Of a DNA stretch of 64,000 nt, positions 33,144 to 40,958 are shown piece after piece. Location: positions 37,497-101,496 of the forward strand of contig NZ_FRBN01000013.1 of NCBI RefSeq assembly GCF_900142625.1, given 5' to 3'. The notes under the pieces are model-generated. The model saw only the letters and a program-made list of their open reading frames with translations, searched no databases and was not told where the DNA came from. Each line of letters starts with the position of its first letter. The stretch's first letter is position 1. The position numbers were made by a program, and so were the translations under genes. This DNA comes from Roseovarius marisflavi (GTDB lineage Bacteria > Pseudomonadota > Alphaproteobacteria > Rhodobacterales > Rhodobacteraceae).

Positions 33144-34145
33144 TCACGAGTTCGAGTTTGACGCGACGGCCGCGTCGATGTTTTCCTGGCCGACGTCGCC
33201 TTTGAACTGGTCCCAGACCGGGTTCATGACTTCAACCCACTTGGCACGCTGCTCGGGGGTGAGCTGACGGACAACGCCACCGGCATTGATGATCGCCTGC
33301 TTGGCTTCGGCGTTGACCTTGCTCGATTCCGCGTTGCGGGTCTCGGTGACTTCCTTGACGATTGTCTGGAATTGCTCGCGCACGGCCGGATCAAGGCTGT
33401 CGAGCCAATCAACGCTGGTCACCAGAAGATAGTCGATGATGCCGTGGTTGGTTTCGGTCGTGCCGTCCTGAACCTCGAAGAACTTCTTGCCGTAGATGTT
33501 GGACCAGGTGTTTTCCTGACCATCGACAACGCCCTGCTGGAGCGCGCCGTAAACCTCGGAAAAGGCCATCTTCTGGGGGCTGCCACCGATGGCGGCCATT
33601 TGCGCGACCAGAACGTCAGACGACTGAACCCGGAACTTGAGGCCATCGGCATCCGACGGCTCGATCAGCGGCACGTTGGCCGACATCTGTTTCATGCCGT
33701 TGTGCCAATAGGCAAGGCCCTGAAGACCGCGGCGCTGCATGCTGTCAAGCATGCCCTGGCCGGTTTCAGAGGCCTGAAAGGCGTCAACCGCGTGCACGTC
33801 CGAGAACAGGAACGGAAGGTCGAACAGGCGGAATTGCTTGGTGAACTTTTCAAATTTCGACAGCGACGGCGCGGCGAGTTGCACATCGCCCTGAAGCATG
33901 GCCTCAAGCACCTTGTCGTCATTGTAGAGGGTCGAGTTCGGGAACACCTCAAGGCACATGGTGCCGTTCATCTCTTCGTTGATACGCTTTTCAAGCAGCG
34001 AGGCGGCAATGCCCTTGGGGTGCTTGTCGGTGTTGGTCACATGGCTGAACTTGACGACGATTTCACCATCATCGCAGGCGGCCATTGCAGTGTTGGCACC
34101 AACGGTCAGGGCCAGTGCCGAGACGGCAGCGGTCAAAAATTTCAT
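33144..34145 (-). CDS. dctP: TRAP dicarboxylate-binding protein DctP
   Basis: A 333-residue periplasmic solute receptor. The start at 34145 has GGAGGAGA upstream and gives a signal peptide ending ANTAMA. Typical DctP segments follow: FSHVTNTDKHPKGIAA, NDDKVLEAMLQGDVQ, LKFRVQSSDV with the carboxylate-binding Arg, GALQQGVVDGQENTWSN. C4-dicarboxylates are the likely ligands, given the closeness of dctBD. Confidence 0.93.
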   Translation of the reverse strand: MKFLTAAVSALALTVGANTAMAACDDGEIVVKFSHVTNTDKHPKGIAASLLEKRINEEMNGTMCLEVFPNSTLYNDDKVLEAMLQGDVQLAAPSLSKFEKFTKQFRLFDLPFLFSDVHAVDAFQASETGQGMLDSMQRRGLQGLAYWHNGMKQMSANVPLIEPSDADGLKFRVQSSDVLVAQMAAIGGSPQKMAFSEVYGALQQGVVDGQENTWSNIYGKKFFEVQDGTTETNHGIIDYLLVTSVDWLDSLDPAVREQFQTIVKEVTETRNAESSKVNAEAKQAIINAGGVVRQLTPEQRAKWVEVMNPVWDQFKGDVGQENIDAAVASNSNS

Positions 34146-34333
34146 TCGGGTCTCCTCCCATTTTGAGACGTGTCTACGCAGCACCCAGAGGGGCGCGGTG
34201 AGCACATCGTGAGAGAAACGGCGCGTGGCCTCAAGTAAATGTCATGAAAATGCGCAATACGCGGCATTTTTAATCGTTTTCAGAAGGTTACAGTTCAAGG
34301 GTGATGTGACACTACGCCGCTTCCGCGCGCGCT

Positions 34334-34382
34334 GTGCGGAAATCCGCACGGGGTGTCGCGGTGTTGTGCGGTTTTTCGCACA
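34334..34382. promoter_or_regulatory. Two tandem inverted repeats upstream of dctP (activator sites)
   Basis: GTGCGGA-AA-TCCGCAC (34334-34349) and TGTGCG-N6-CGCACA (34365-34382) share a GTGCG/CGCAC core, with centres 32 bp apart, about three helical turns, 185-240 bp upstream of dctP. The arrangement suggests tandem DctD dimers. The sites lie just beyond the end of dctD. Confidence 0.7.
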
Positions 34383-34396
34383 GATCACGGCGGGGA

Positions 34397-35623
34397 TCAG
34401 CGGCGGTAATCCTCGGGGCGAATCCCATAGCGCGCGAGCTTGTCGTAAAACGTCTTGCGCGGCAGCTTGAGCGCTTTTGCCGCCTCTGACGCGCGCCCGT
34501 TTTGCCGCCCGAGCGCGGCGATAAGCAAGGACCGCTCCACCCGCGCCATCTGATCGGCAAGGCCAAGATCGGCGGCCTCGGCATGATCCGGCATGCCAAG
34601 CACAAAGCGCATCGCCGCCGACATCAGCGAGCGCGCGTTGCCCGGCCAGTCCTGCGCCATCAGCGCCGCAAGGTGATCGGGGCCAACCTCGGGCGCGGCA
34701 AGCCCGGCCTGTTCGGCCGCCTGCGCCACGTAATGACGAAACAGCACCGGGATATCCTCGGGCCGCTCGGACAGGGCAGGGATGCGCACGCGCATCACCT
34801 CAAGCCGGTAATAGAGGTCGCCGTTAAAGCGCCCGGCCTCGACCGCGGCGGACAGATCGGCAGTGCTGCCGGCAATCAGACGCACGCTGTCGCCGTCTTC
34901 AAGGCGCTCCAGCAGGGCATATTGCGCCTCGGCGGGCAGGGCGCTTATTTCATCAAGGAAAAGAGTGCCGCCCGAGGCCGATTGAAATGCCGCGTCAAGC
35001 GCGCCGGGATCAAGCGTCGCGGCAGCGCGTTTCACGTAAGGTCCGCCCGCGCCCTGCGACATGTGGTGGATCACCTCGGCCACCTTCGACACACCCGCAC
35101 CCGCCGGGCCGGTCACCAGCACTTCGGTGCCCGCGCGCGCCGCCTGACGCACCCGCGCGCGCAGCTCTTCGGCAAGCTGCGAGGTGCCAAACAGCATCCG
35201 CGCCGCCGGATCGCCGGTTTCAAGCTGTGCCTTCAACCGGCGGTTTTCCAGCACCAGCACGCGGTTTTTCATCGCCCGTTCCAGCACCGGGATAAGGGCG
35301 TCGGGCGCACAGGGCTTTTCGAGGAAATCGAACGCCCCTTGGCCCATCGCCTTGACCGCCATCGGAATATCGCCCTCGCCGGTCAGCAGGATCACCGGCA
35401 ATTCGTCGTCAAGCGCGCGGGTATGGGCCAAAAGGTGAAACCCGTCGCGCCCCGGCATGCGGATATCAGACAGGATCACGCCCTCGAACTCGGGCGTGAT
35501 GTGGTCCTTGGCCTCGATGAACGACCCCGCCGCGCGCACGTTGTAATCGGCAAGCTCAAGCGTCTGCGCAAGCGCCTCGCGCACCGGGCGGTCATCATCG
35601 ACCACCAGAACAGTCCGGATCAT
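34397..35623 (-). CDS. dctD: DctD-like NtrC-family regulator without GAFTGA loop
   Basis: A 408-residue protein: receiver domain (VVDDDRP, Asp in ILSDIRMPG, Lys in LEKPCAP), AAA domain (about 145-365) and a Fis-type helix-turn-helix (AAKALKLPRKTFYDKLARYG). Within the AAA domain, Walker A reads GPAGAGVS where GxxGxGK is expected, and between AAATLDP and SGGTLFLDEI the ELFGHEKGAFTGA segment that contacts sigma54 is missing. Walker B (LFLDEI) is present. It therefore probably does not activate sigma54 promoters. Start ATG overlaps the dctB stop. It is cut short relative to usual DctD (about 440-460 residues), which fits the deletion. Confidence 0.92.
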   Translation of the reverse strand: MIRTVLVVDDDRPVREALAQTLELADYNVRAAGSFIEAKDHITPEFEGVILSDIRMPGRDGFHLLAHTRALDDELPVILLTGEGDIPMAVKAMGQGAFDFLEKPCAPDALIPVLERAMKNRVLVLENRRLKAQLETGDPAARMLFGTSQLAEELRARVRQAARAGTEVLVTGPAGAGVSKVAEVIHHMSQGAGGPYVKRAAATLDPGALDAAFQSASGGTLFLDEISALPAEAQYALLERLEDGDSVRLIAGSTADLSAAVEAGRFNGDLYYRLEVMRVRIPALSERPEDIPVLFRHYVAQAAEQAGLAAPEVGPDHLAALMAQDWPGNARSLMSAAMRFVLGMPDHAEAADLGLADQMARVERSLLIAALGRQNGRASEAAKALKLPRKTFYDKLARYGIRPEDYRR

Positions 35624-37398
35624 GCGGCCCCCTCTCTTTGATCTCTGGGCAGGGCGGTTGCGGTCCACGGGTCAAGCTCGACGGTGAATTCAGCGCCGCT
35701 GCCGGTATTGGTGCCGGTGATCTTGCCGCCAAAGCTCTGCACAAGCCCATAGGATATCGACAGCCCAAGCCCCATGCCATCGCCCGCGCCGACAAGCTTG
35801 GTGGAATAAAACGGATCGAAAATCTTTTCCGGCTCTTCAATGCCGGGGCCGGTGTCGCGCAGGCGCACGGTGACCGGCGCACCGCCCTCGACCACGATCT
35901 CAAGGCGCCTGGTGTCGCTGTCGGTCATCGCATCGGCGGCGTTGGTGATGAGGTTGATCATCACCTGACCAAGCCGCACCTCGCCGCCGCGCACCCAGAC
36001 GGGACGGGGCGGGGCCTGCCAGGCGATGTCGATCCCATCTCTGCCAAGCCGCTCGCCGGTCATCTCAAGCGCGCTGTCGATCACCTTTACTATATCGACC
36101 TGTGCCGTCGGTTCGTTCTCGTTGCGCACAAAGGCGCGCAGGTTGCGGATGATCCGGCTCATCCGGTGCGCCATCTCGTCAATCCGGCCAAGGTTCTCGG
36201 CGGCCTTTTCGGGTTCCTTACGCTGAAGGAACGCGCCGGCGTTGGCCGCAAACTGTCGGATCGCCATCAATGGCTGGTTCAACTCGTGGCTGATGCCGGC
36301 GCTCATCTGGCCAAGCGCGCGCAGCTTGCCCGCCTGCACAAGCTCGGCCTGGGCGCGCTTGAGGGCGGCCTCGGCCTCCTCGCGCTCGCGCACTTCGCGG
36401 CGCAGGGCAAGGTTGGTCTGGGTCAGGGTCGCGGTGCGCTCGGCGACGCGGCCCTCAAGCTGGGCATTGGCGCGCGCAAGGCTGCGCCGCCGCTCCTGGG
36501 TAAGGACAAGCAAGGCGCCGAAGAACAACAGCCCCCCGGCAACCGCCCCCGCCTGAAGCGCCGCGATCTGGCGGGCCGGGGCCACATCGACAAGCGCCAC
36601 GCCGGTCATGCCGATGCGCGGCAGATCCTGGCCAAGTTGCAGCGCACGTTTGGGAAGATAGGGGCCAAGGTCGACCTGCCAGATGTCATGCGGGCCAACG
36701 CTCTGGCGGGCAAAGCCGATCGGTGCCCCCTCGGGCGGGATCAGCAGGTCATCGCCCGGCACCCCGCGCCAGCCAAGCAATTCAGAGCGGTTCGACATGA
36801 AGACCCGGCCCTCGTCATCCACCAGAAACACTGCCGTCTGTGACCCGCGCCAGCCGAATTCGACGTTCTCGGCATCGGCAAGCGCCACAAGCGCGCCCTG
36901 AACCTTGCCATTGCTGGCAAAAGAGGGGGCTGCGAATTGAAACACCCGCCGTTTGGCCGCCCCCTCAAGCCCATGCGCGGTGCCAAGCGCGCCATCCATC
37001 GCGCGGGTGAAATACTGCGAGCGGGCAAGACCCTCGGGCGCGCGCGCCTGCGAGCCGGCAAGCACATCGCCCATGGCATCGACATAAAACAGCGCCGTGG
37101 CGCCGGTCCGGTCAGCGGCGGCGACCAAAAGACGGCGCGCCGCGTCCTGTTGATGCGGGGTGGAGGGGCCGCTCAGCGCGGTCAGGGTCGGATGTTCGGC
37201 GAGGGCGACCGCCTGATCGCGGTAGCGTTGCAGATCAGACACCAGCCCGCCGAGCACCAAAGACATATCCGCCGTGCCGCGCCGCTCCAGCTGATCCAGC
37301 GCCTGACGATAGCCGTAATGCCAGACCGTGCCGCCGATCAGGGCGACGACAAGCACGAAAGGCACGATGATCAGGGTCAGGGGCGGTCTGCGCGACAT
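35620..37398 (-). CDS. dctB: DctB-like C4-dicarboxylate sensor kinase
   Basis: A 592-residue membrane kinase: TM1 at the N-terminus (LTLIIVPFVLVVALIGGTVW), a periplasmic double-PAS sensor region (about 40-275), TM2 (AGAVAGGLLFFGALLVL), coiled coil, HisKA with His in AGISHELNQPL and HATPase (NLITNAADAM, DTGPGI, GDGMGLGLSIS). ATG at 37398 is preferred to the upstream TTG. Overlaps dctD by four bases. It should sense dicarboxylates outside the cell and phosphorylate the adjacent regulator. Confidence 0.92.
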   Translation of the reverse strand: MSRRPPLTLIIVPFVLVVALIGGTVWHYGYRQALDQLERRGTADMSLVLGGLVSDLQRYRDQAVALAEHPTLTALSGPSTPHQQDAARRLLVAAADRTGATALFYVDAMGDVLAGSQARAPEGLARSQYFTRAMDGALGTAHGLEGAAKRRVFQFAAPSFASNGKVQGALVALADAENVEFGWRGSQTAVFLVDDEGRVFMSNRSELLGWRGVPGDDLLIPPEGAPIGFARQSVGPHDIWQVDLGPYLPKRALQLGQDLPRIGMTGVALVDVAPARQIAALQAGAVAGGLLFFGALLVLTQERRRSLARANAQLEGRVAERTATLTQTNLALRREVREREEAEAALKRAQAELVQAGKLRALGQMSAGISHELNQPLMAIRQFAANAGAFLQRKEPEKAAENLGRIDEMAHRMSRIIRNLRAFVRNENEPTAQVDIVKVIDSALEMTGERLGRDGIDIAWQAPPRPVWVRGGEVRLGQVMINLITNAADAMTDSDTRRLEIVVEGGAPVTVRLRDTGPGIEEPEKIFDPFYSTKLVGAGDGMGLGLSISYGLVQSFGGKITGTNTGSGAEFTVELDPWTATALPRDQREGAA

Positions 37399-37451
37399 GG
37401 GGGTCAATCTATCAGCGCCGCGCCGCAGTTGGAAAGCGCCAAAGCGCGGCC

Positions 37452-38018
37452 TCAGGCCCGCCCGGCATCAGAGGACAGCATCAGCGGTGAAACCCCGAGG
37501 CGCGCCAGGGCGGCCTCCCATTTGTCGGGATCGGGGATGTCAAACACCAGCTCATGATCCGCGTCACAGGTCAGCCAGCCGTTTTGCGCCAGCTCGGCCT
37601 CAAGCTGTCCCGGTCCCCAACCGGCATAGCCGAGCGCCAGAAGCGCCTTGGCCGGGCCGCGCCCGTCGGCAAGGTCCTCAAGGATATCAAGCGTTGCCGT
37701 CATGGCAAAATCACCGTTCACGTTCAGCGTCGATATTGCCGAGTTATAGCCGCGCTCATGCAGGACAAACCCGCGGCCATGTTCCACCGGTCCGCCGAAA
37801 TAGACCGGCAATTCGCGCGCGTCCGGCCCGATCGTGATCGAGAGCTGTTCAAACATATCGCGCGCCTTGAGATCCGACGTCGGCTTGTTGACAATAAGCC
37901 CCATCGAGCCCTCGGGCGAATGGGCGCACAGGAAGACAACGGCATTGCCAAAGCGCGTATCGGTCATGCCGGGCATGGCAATCAACATTTTTCCGGTCAG
38001 GTCCATATCTTGGGTCAA
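37452..38018 (-). CDS. YqgE/AlgH family protein
   Basis: A 188-residue protein with family blocks [36 protein letters not shown] and [11 protein letters not shown]. The start is taken as the TTG at 38016-38018 (AGAGG eight bases upstream); the ATG at 38006 four codons in is an alternative, and the frame stays open to 38045. The function is not well defined. Confidence 0.9.
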   Translation of the reverse strand: MTQDMDLTGKMLIAMPGMTDTRFGNAVVFLCAHSPEGSMGLIVNKPTSDLKARDMFEQLSITIGPDARELPVYFGGPVEHGRGFVLHERGYNSAISTLNVNGDFAMTATLDILEDLADGRGPAKALLALGYAGWGPGQLEAELAQNGWLTCDADHELVFDIPDPDKWEAALARLGVSPLMLSSDAGRA

Positions 38019-38134
38019 ATGGGATACCTCTTTGTCTTTACACAAGAATGGGCATCATGGGGCCGCTCTGCAAGCGCGGCATTAACGTCACGCTAACAAT
38101 TCTCTCCGGAAAGTGAGTTGGCATTCGCCGCGCC

Positions 38135-38962
38135 ATGCCCCATTTCAGTGCCATGATCAAAGCGTTTTTCCTCTCTCTTGTTGCGACTCTGTCGCTGTCG
38201 CTTCAGGCCGCGCCTGCCAAATCCTTGGATGACATGGTCACTGTAAGTGTCCTTCCAGGCTGGACCATGGCCGACGGAAGCCATGTGGCGGCGTTGAAAT
38301 TCGTGCTCAAGGACGGCTGGAAAACCTATTGGCGCGCGCCGGGCGAGGCGGGCATTCCGCCGCACTTTAATTGGAGCGGATCGCGAAATGTCGCCGGGGT
38401 GACGGTGGAATGGCCGACACCGGTACAAACCGTCACCAATGGCATGCGCACCATCGGGTATCGGCATTCGCTGGTTTTGCCGATCCGCCTGACCCCCGCG
38501 AAAGCCGGGCAGCCTATCCACCTTGCGGCCGAGCTTGAGATCGGCGTTTGCAGCGATATCTGCGTGCCCGTCACCCTCAGCATCGCGCAGGACCTGCCGC
38601 GTGGCGTCACCCGCCCGGACCCGCAGATTGCCGCCGCGCTCGCCTCGCGGCCCTATACCGCCAAAGAGGCGCGGGTTGGCCGTGTCGTCTGTCGCGTAAC
38701 GCCGGTCAAGGGCGGGCTTCACGTCGTGGCCGAGGTGGATATGGAACAGATGGGCAAGAGCGAGCTTGCAGTTCTGGAAACCGACAACCCCGATCTCTGG
38801 GTTGCCCAGGCCGTGACGTCGCGCAACGGCAACCGGCTGCGCGCCGAAACCGAGATTTTCCATGCCGAGGGTCACAGCTTTGCGCTCAACCGCTCCGGCC
38901 TGCGGATCACGATCCTGAGCAGCGGCGATGCGGTTGATATCCGGGGCTGTCCAGCGGGCTAG
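38135..38962 (+). CDS. DsbD-N-like periplasmic protein
   Basis: A 275-residue secreted protein. Signal peptide about 1-30 (AFFLSLVATLSLSLQA; a second ATG six codons in would shorten it). The core resembles the N-terminal DsbD domain, including GWKTYWRAPGEAGIPPHFNWSGS and GVCSDICVPV with a CxxxC pair at about 145-149. No membrane or thioredoxin domain follows, so it would act as a stand-alone redox or folding partner. Confidence 0.8.
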   Translation: MPHFSAMIKAFFLSLVATLSLSLQAAPAKSLDDMVTVSVLPGWTMADGSHVAALKFVLKDGWKTYWRAPGEAGIPPHFNWSGSRNVAGVTVEWPTPVQTVTNGMRTIGYRHSLVLPIRLTPAKAGQPIHLAAELEIGVCSDICVPVTLSIAQDLPRGVTRPDPQIAAALASRPYTAKEARVGRVVCRVTPVKGGLHVVAEVDMEQMGKSELAVLETDNPDLWVAQAVTSRNGNRLRAETEIFHAEGHSFALNRSGLRITILSSGDAVDIRGCPAG

Positions 38963-38968
38963 CCGCCC

Positions 38969-39799
38969 TCAGACGGTCTTGGGGCGCAACGGGCGCCCAT
39001 CGGGCAATGAGATATTGGCCACCTGCTCGGCAATCGGATCATTCACAAGCGGGCGGGCATGGCTGCTGAACGCCTCCGGGTCGCGCATCTTCTGCCAGGT
39101 GTTGCCGACATAGACCTCAAGCCCGGAAAACCCGGCCTTATAGCCCATCTTATCACTACCCGGCACCCAATAGCCTAGGTACACATAAGGCAGATCGTTT
39201 TCGCGCGCGATCTGGATGTGATCGAGAATCACATAGGTGCCAAGCGAGGCGCTCTGCATATCGGGTTCGTAGAACGAATAAACCATGCTGACCCCGTCAT
39301 CGAGGATATCGGTCAGACAGACCGCCGCCAGATCGCCAGAGGCGCTATCGGTATATTCCACCACACGGGTGCGAATGGGGGTTTCTTCGACCATCGCCGC
39401 GAATTCGAACGTATCCATATCCGCCATCCCGCCGGTGGCGTGGCGGCTTTCAAGGTAACGGCGAAACAGCGCGTATTGCTCTTCGGTGGCCCAGGGCGAT
39501 GTGGCCCGCCGCGTCAGCCCGGCGTTGCGCCGCATGGTCTTGCGTTGGCTTTTGCTTGCCGTGAACTTGGCCACGTTGATGCGCGCGGACAGGCAGGCGG
39601 CGCAATCGGCACAGGACGGACGATAAAGAACGTTCTGCGAGCGGCGAAACCCCTGCTTTGAGAGACCATCGTTAAGCCGTTGCGCCCCGTCGCCCTGAAG
39701 CGCGGTGAAAAGCTTGCGCTCCATCCGCCCCGCCAGATAGGGGCAGGGTTGCGGCGCCGTCACGTAAAACTGGGGCGCGATGGGAAGAGTGTGACGCAT
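38969..39799 (-). CDS. bpt: Aspartate/glutamate leucyltransferase (arginyltransferase family)
   Basis: A 276-residue protein of the ATE/Bpt family. The N-terminus has [21 protein letters not shown], and the acyl-transfer part has [18 protein letters not shown]. It transfers an amino acid from aminoacyl-tRNA to the N-terminus of proteins for the N-degron pathway. ATG at 39799 is preferred over the upstream opening at 39838. Confidence 0.93.
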   Translation of the reverse strand: MRHTLPIAPQFYVTAPQPCPYLAGRMERKLFTALQGDGAQRLNDGLSKQGFRRSQNVLYRPSCADCAACLSARINVAKFTASKSQRKTMRRNAGLTRRATSPWATEEQYALFRRYLESRHATGGMADMDTFEFAAMVEETPIRTRVVEYTDSASGDLAAVCLTDILDDGVSMVYSFYEPDMQSASLGTYVILDHIQIARENDLPYVYLGYWVPGSDKMGYKAGFSGLEVYVGNTWQKMRDPEAFSSHARPLVNDPIAEQVANISLPDGRPLRPKTV

Positions 39800-39876
39800 G
39801 TTTTCAGTGGTCCGGCTTGGTTTGCCCGACGATAACAATGATAATGCGCCCCGCCAAGTGGGTTATAGCGCTAGTT

Positions 39877-40335
39877 TTAGGTGGCGGCGCGGCGGTTGAT
39901 GGCAACCGTGCCGAGGACATGATCACTCAGCCCTTGCGCGCGCGCGCTCGTGAGCATCAAGACAATCGAAATCACCTGTAACAGCGGCAACAGGAATGAG
40001 AGTGTAAGCCCGAAAGTATGGGCAAAGGCCATGCCAAGATCGAACCGCTCGCCACTTGCCGTGCGAAATTCGATCGCCGTCAGACGCATCCCCCAGGTCG
40101 CCGAGCCTCGCGAGATTGTGATCACCCGATAGGCAAATCCCACCACCGTCATCAGAAGCGGGAAAAAGAACAGGCCGGTAAAGGCGGTGAACGGCACGAT
40201 CACAAGGCTTATCGCGATGATCACGATGGTATCGACCACAAAGGCCAATAGCCGTTTGGTGGGCACATCGGCGTAAAATTCGGGCTGCGTGCCAGGGTCG
40301 GGCAGGTGCCAGCTCATGTCGCTCATATCGGCCAT
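39877..40335 (-). CDS. RDD-family membrane protein
   Basis: A 152-residue protein with three to four membrane segments. The RDD motif appears as RLLAFVVDTIVIIAI near the start. The family is often linked to transport but no function is known here. Confidence 0.88.
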   Translation of the reverse strand: MADMSDMSWHLPDPGTQPEFYADVPTKRLLAFVVDTIVIIAISLVIVPFTAFTGLFFFPLLMTVVGFAYRVITISRGSATWGMRLTAIEFRTASGERFDLGMAFAHTFGLTLSFLLPLLQVISIVLMLTSARAQGLSDHVLGTVAINRRAAT

Positions 40336-40408
40336 TTGGGTCCTTCGAGGGGGCGGTTACCGGTATAAGGTCGGCACCCCGAGGGCGATTTGCAAGGGCC
40401 GACGCAGT

Positions 40409-40879
40409 TTAAGCGGCGCTAAAGTCCCCCAGCTCGGACCCCGAAATCCGCAGCAAGACATCCGGCGCGATGCCGAAAAGGTGGCGCGGAGTGCCCGCCG
40501 CCGCCCAGACCGTTTGAAACGCCAAAAGGCGCGGATCGAAAAACGCGCGCGGCGGCGTGAGGTGGCCCACCGGCGATACCCCGCCGATGGCAAACCCGGT
40601 CTGCGCCCGGATCAGCGCCGCATCGGCCTGGCCCAACGGCTCTCCGGCAAGCGCAGAGGCGCGCGCGCCGTCCACCTGGTTGCCGCCCGCCGTCACGAAC
40701 AAAAGCGCCGACCCGCTGGTTTGCCCGCGAAAGATGATCGGCTTGGCGATCTGATCAATCTCGCAGCCGACAAGATCGGCCGCCATTTGCGCCGTGGTCG
40801 CATTGCCGGTCTCGACCGGTGTGATCTCAAGACCCGCGTCGACAAGCGCGCGGGTCACGCGTTTCAGGCTCTTGCTCAT
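40409..40879 (-). CDS. YbaK/EbsC-family aminoacyl-tRNA deacylase
   Basis: A 156-residue deacylase: TAQMAADLVGCEIDQIAKP and IIFRGQTSGSALLFVTAGGN, then GFAIGGVSPVGH and FFDPRLLAFQTVWAAAG. It probably hydrolyses mischarged Cys- or Ala-tRNA. Start is the ATG at 40879; the frame is open upstream to 41467 antisense to glnE, which is not coding. Confidence 0.92.
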   Translation of the reverse strand: MSKSLKRVTRALVDAGLEITPVETGNATTAQMAADLVGCEIDQIAKPIIFRGQTSGSALLFVTAGGNQVDGARASALAGEPLGQADAALIRAQTGFAIGGVSPVGHLTPPRAFFDPRLLAFQTVWAAAGTPRHLFGIAPDVLLRISGSELGDFSAA

Positions 40880-40958
40880 GATTGTCCCTCGGTTTTTTCG
40901 CAGTATTCCAACTCTGTCAGCCATTGACCAGCCCCGCGCGCCTTGTATCACTGGGCCG

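Noticed and set aside
34146..34330. Sigma54 promoter for dctP
   Set aside because: The best candidate, TGCCGCG...TTGC on the minus strand, has wrong bases and a spacing two bases short of the -24/-12 rule.
34502..35641. 379-codon plus-strand frame
   Set aside because: Antisense to the DctD-like gene; His/Arg-rich composition typical of shadow frames.
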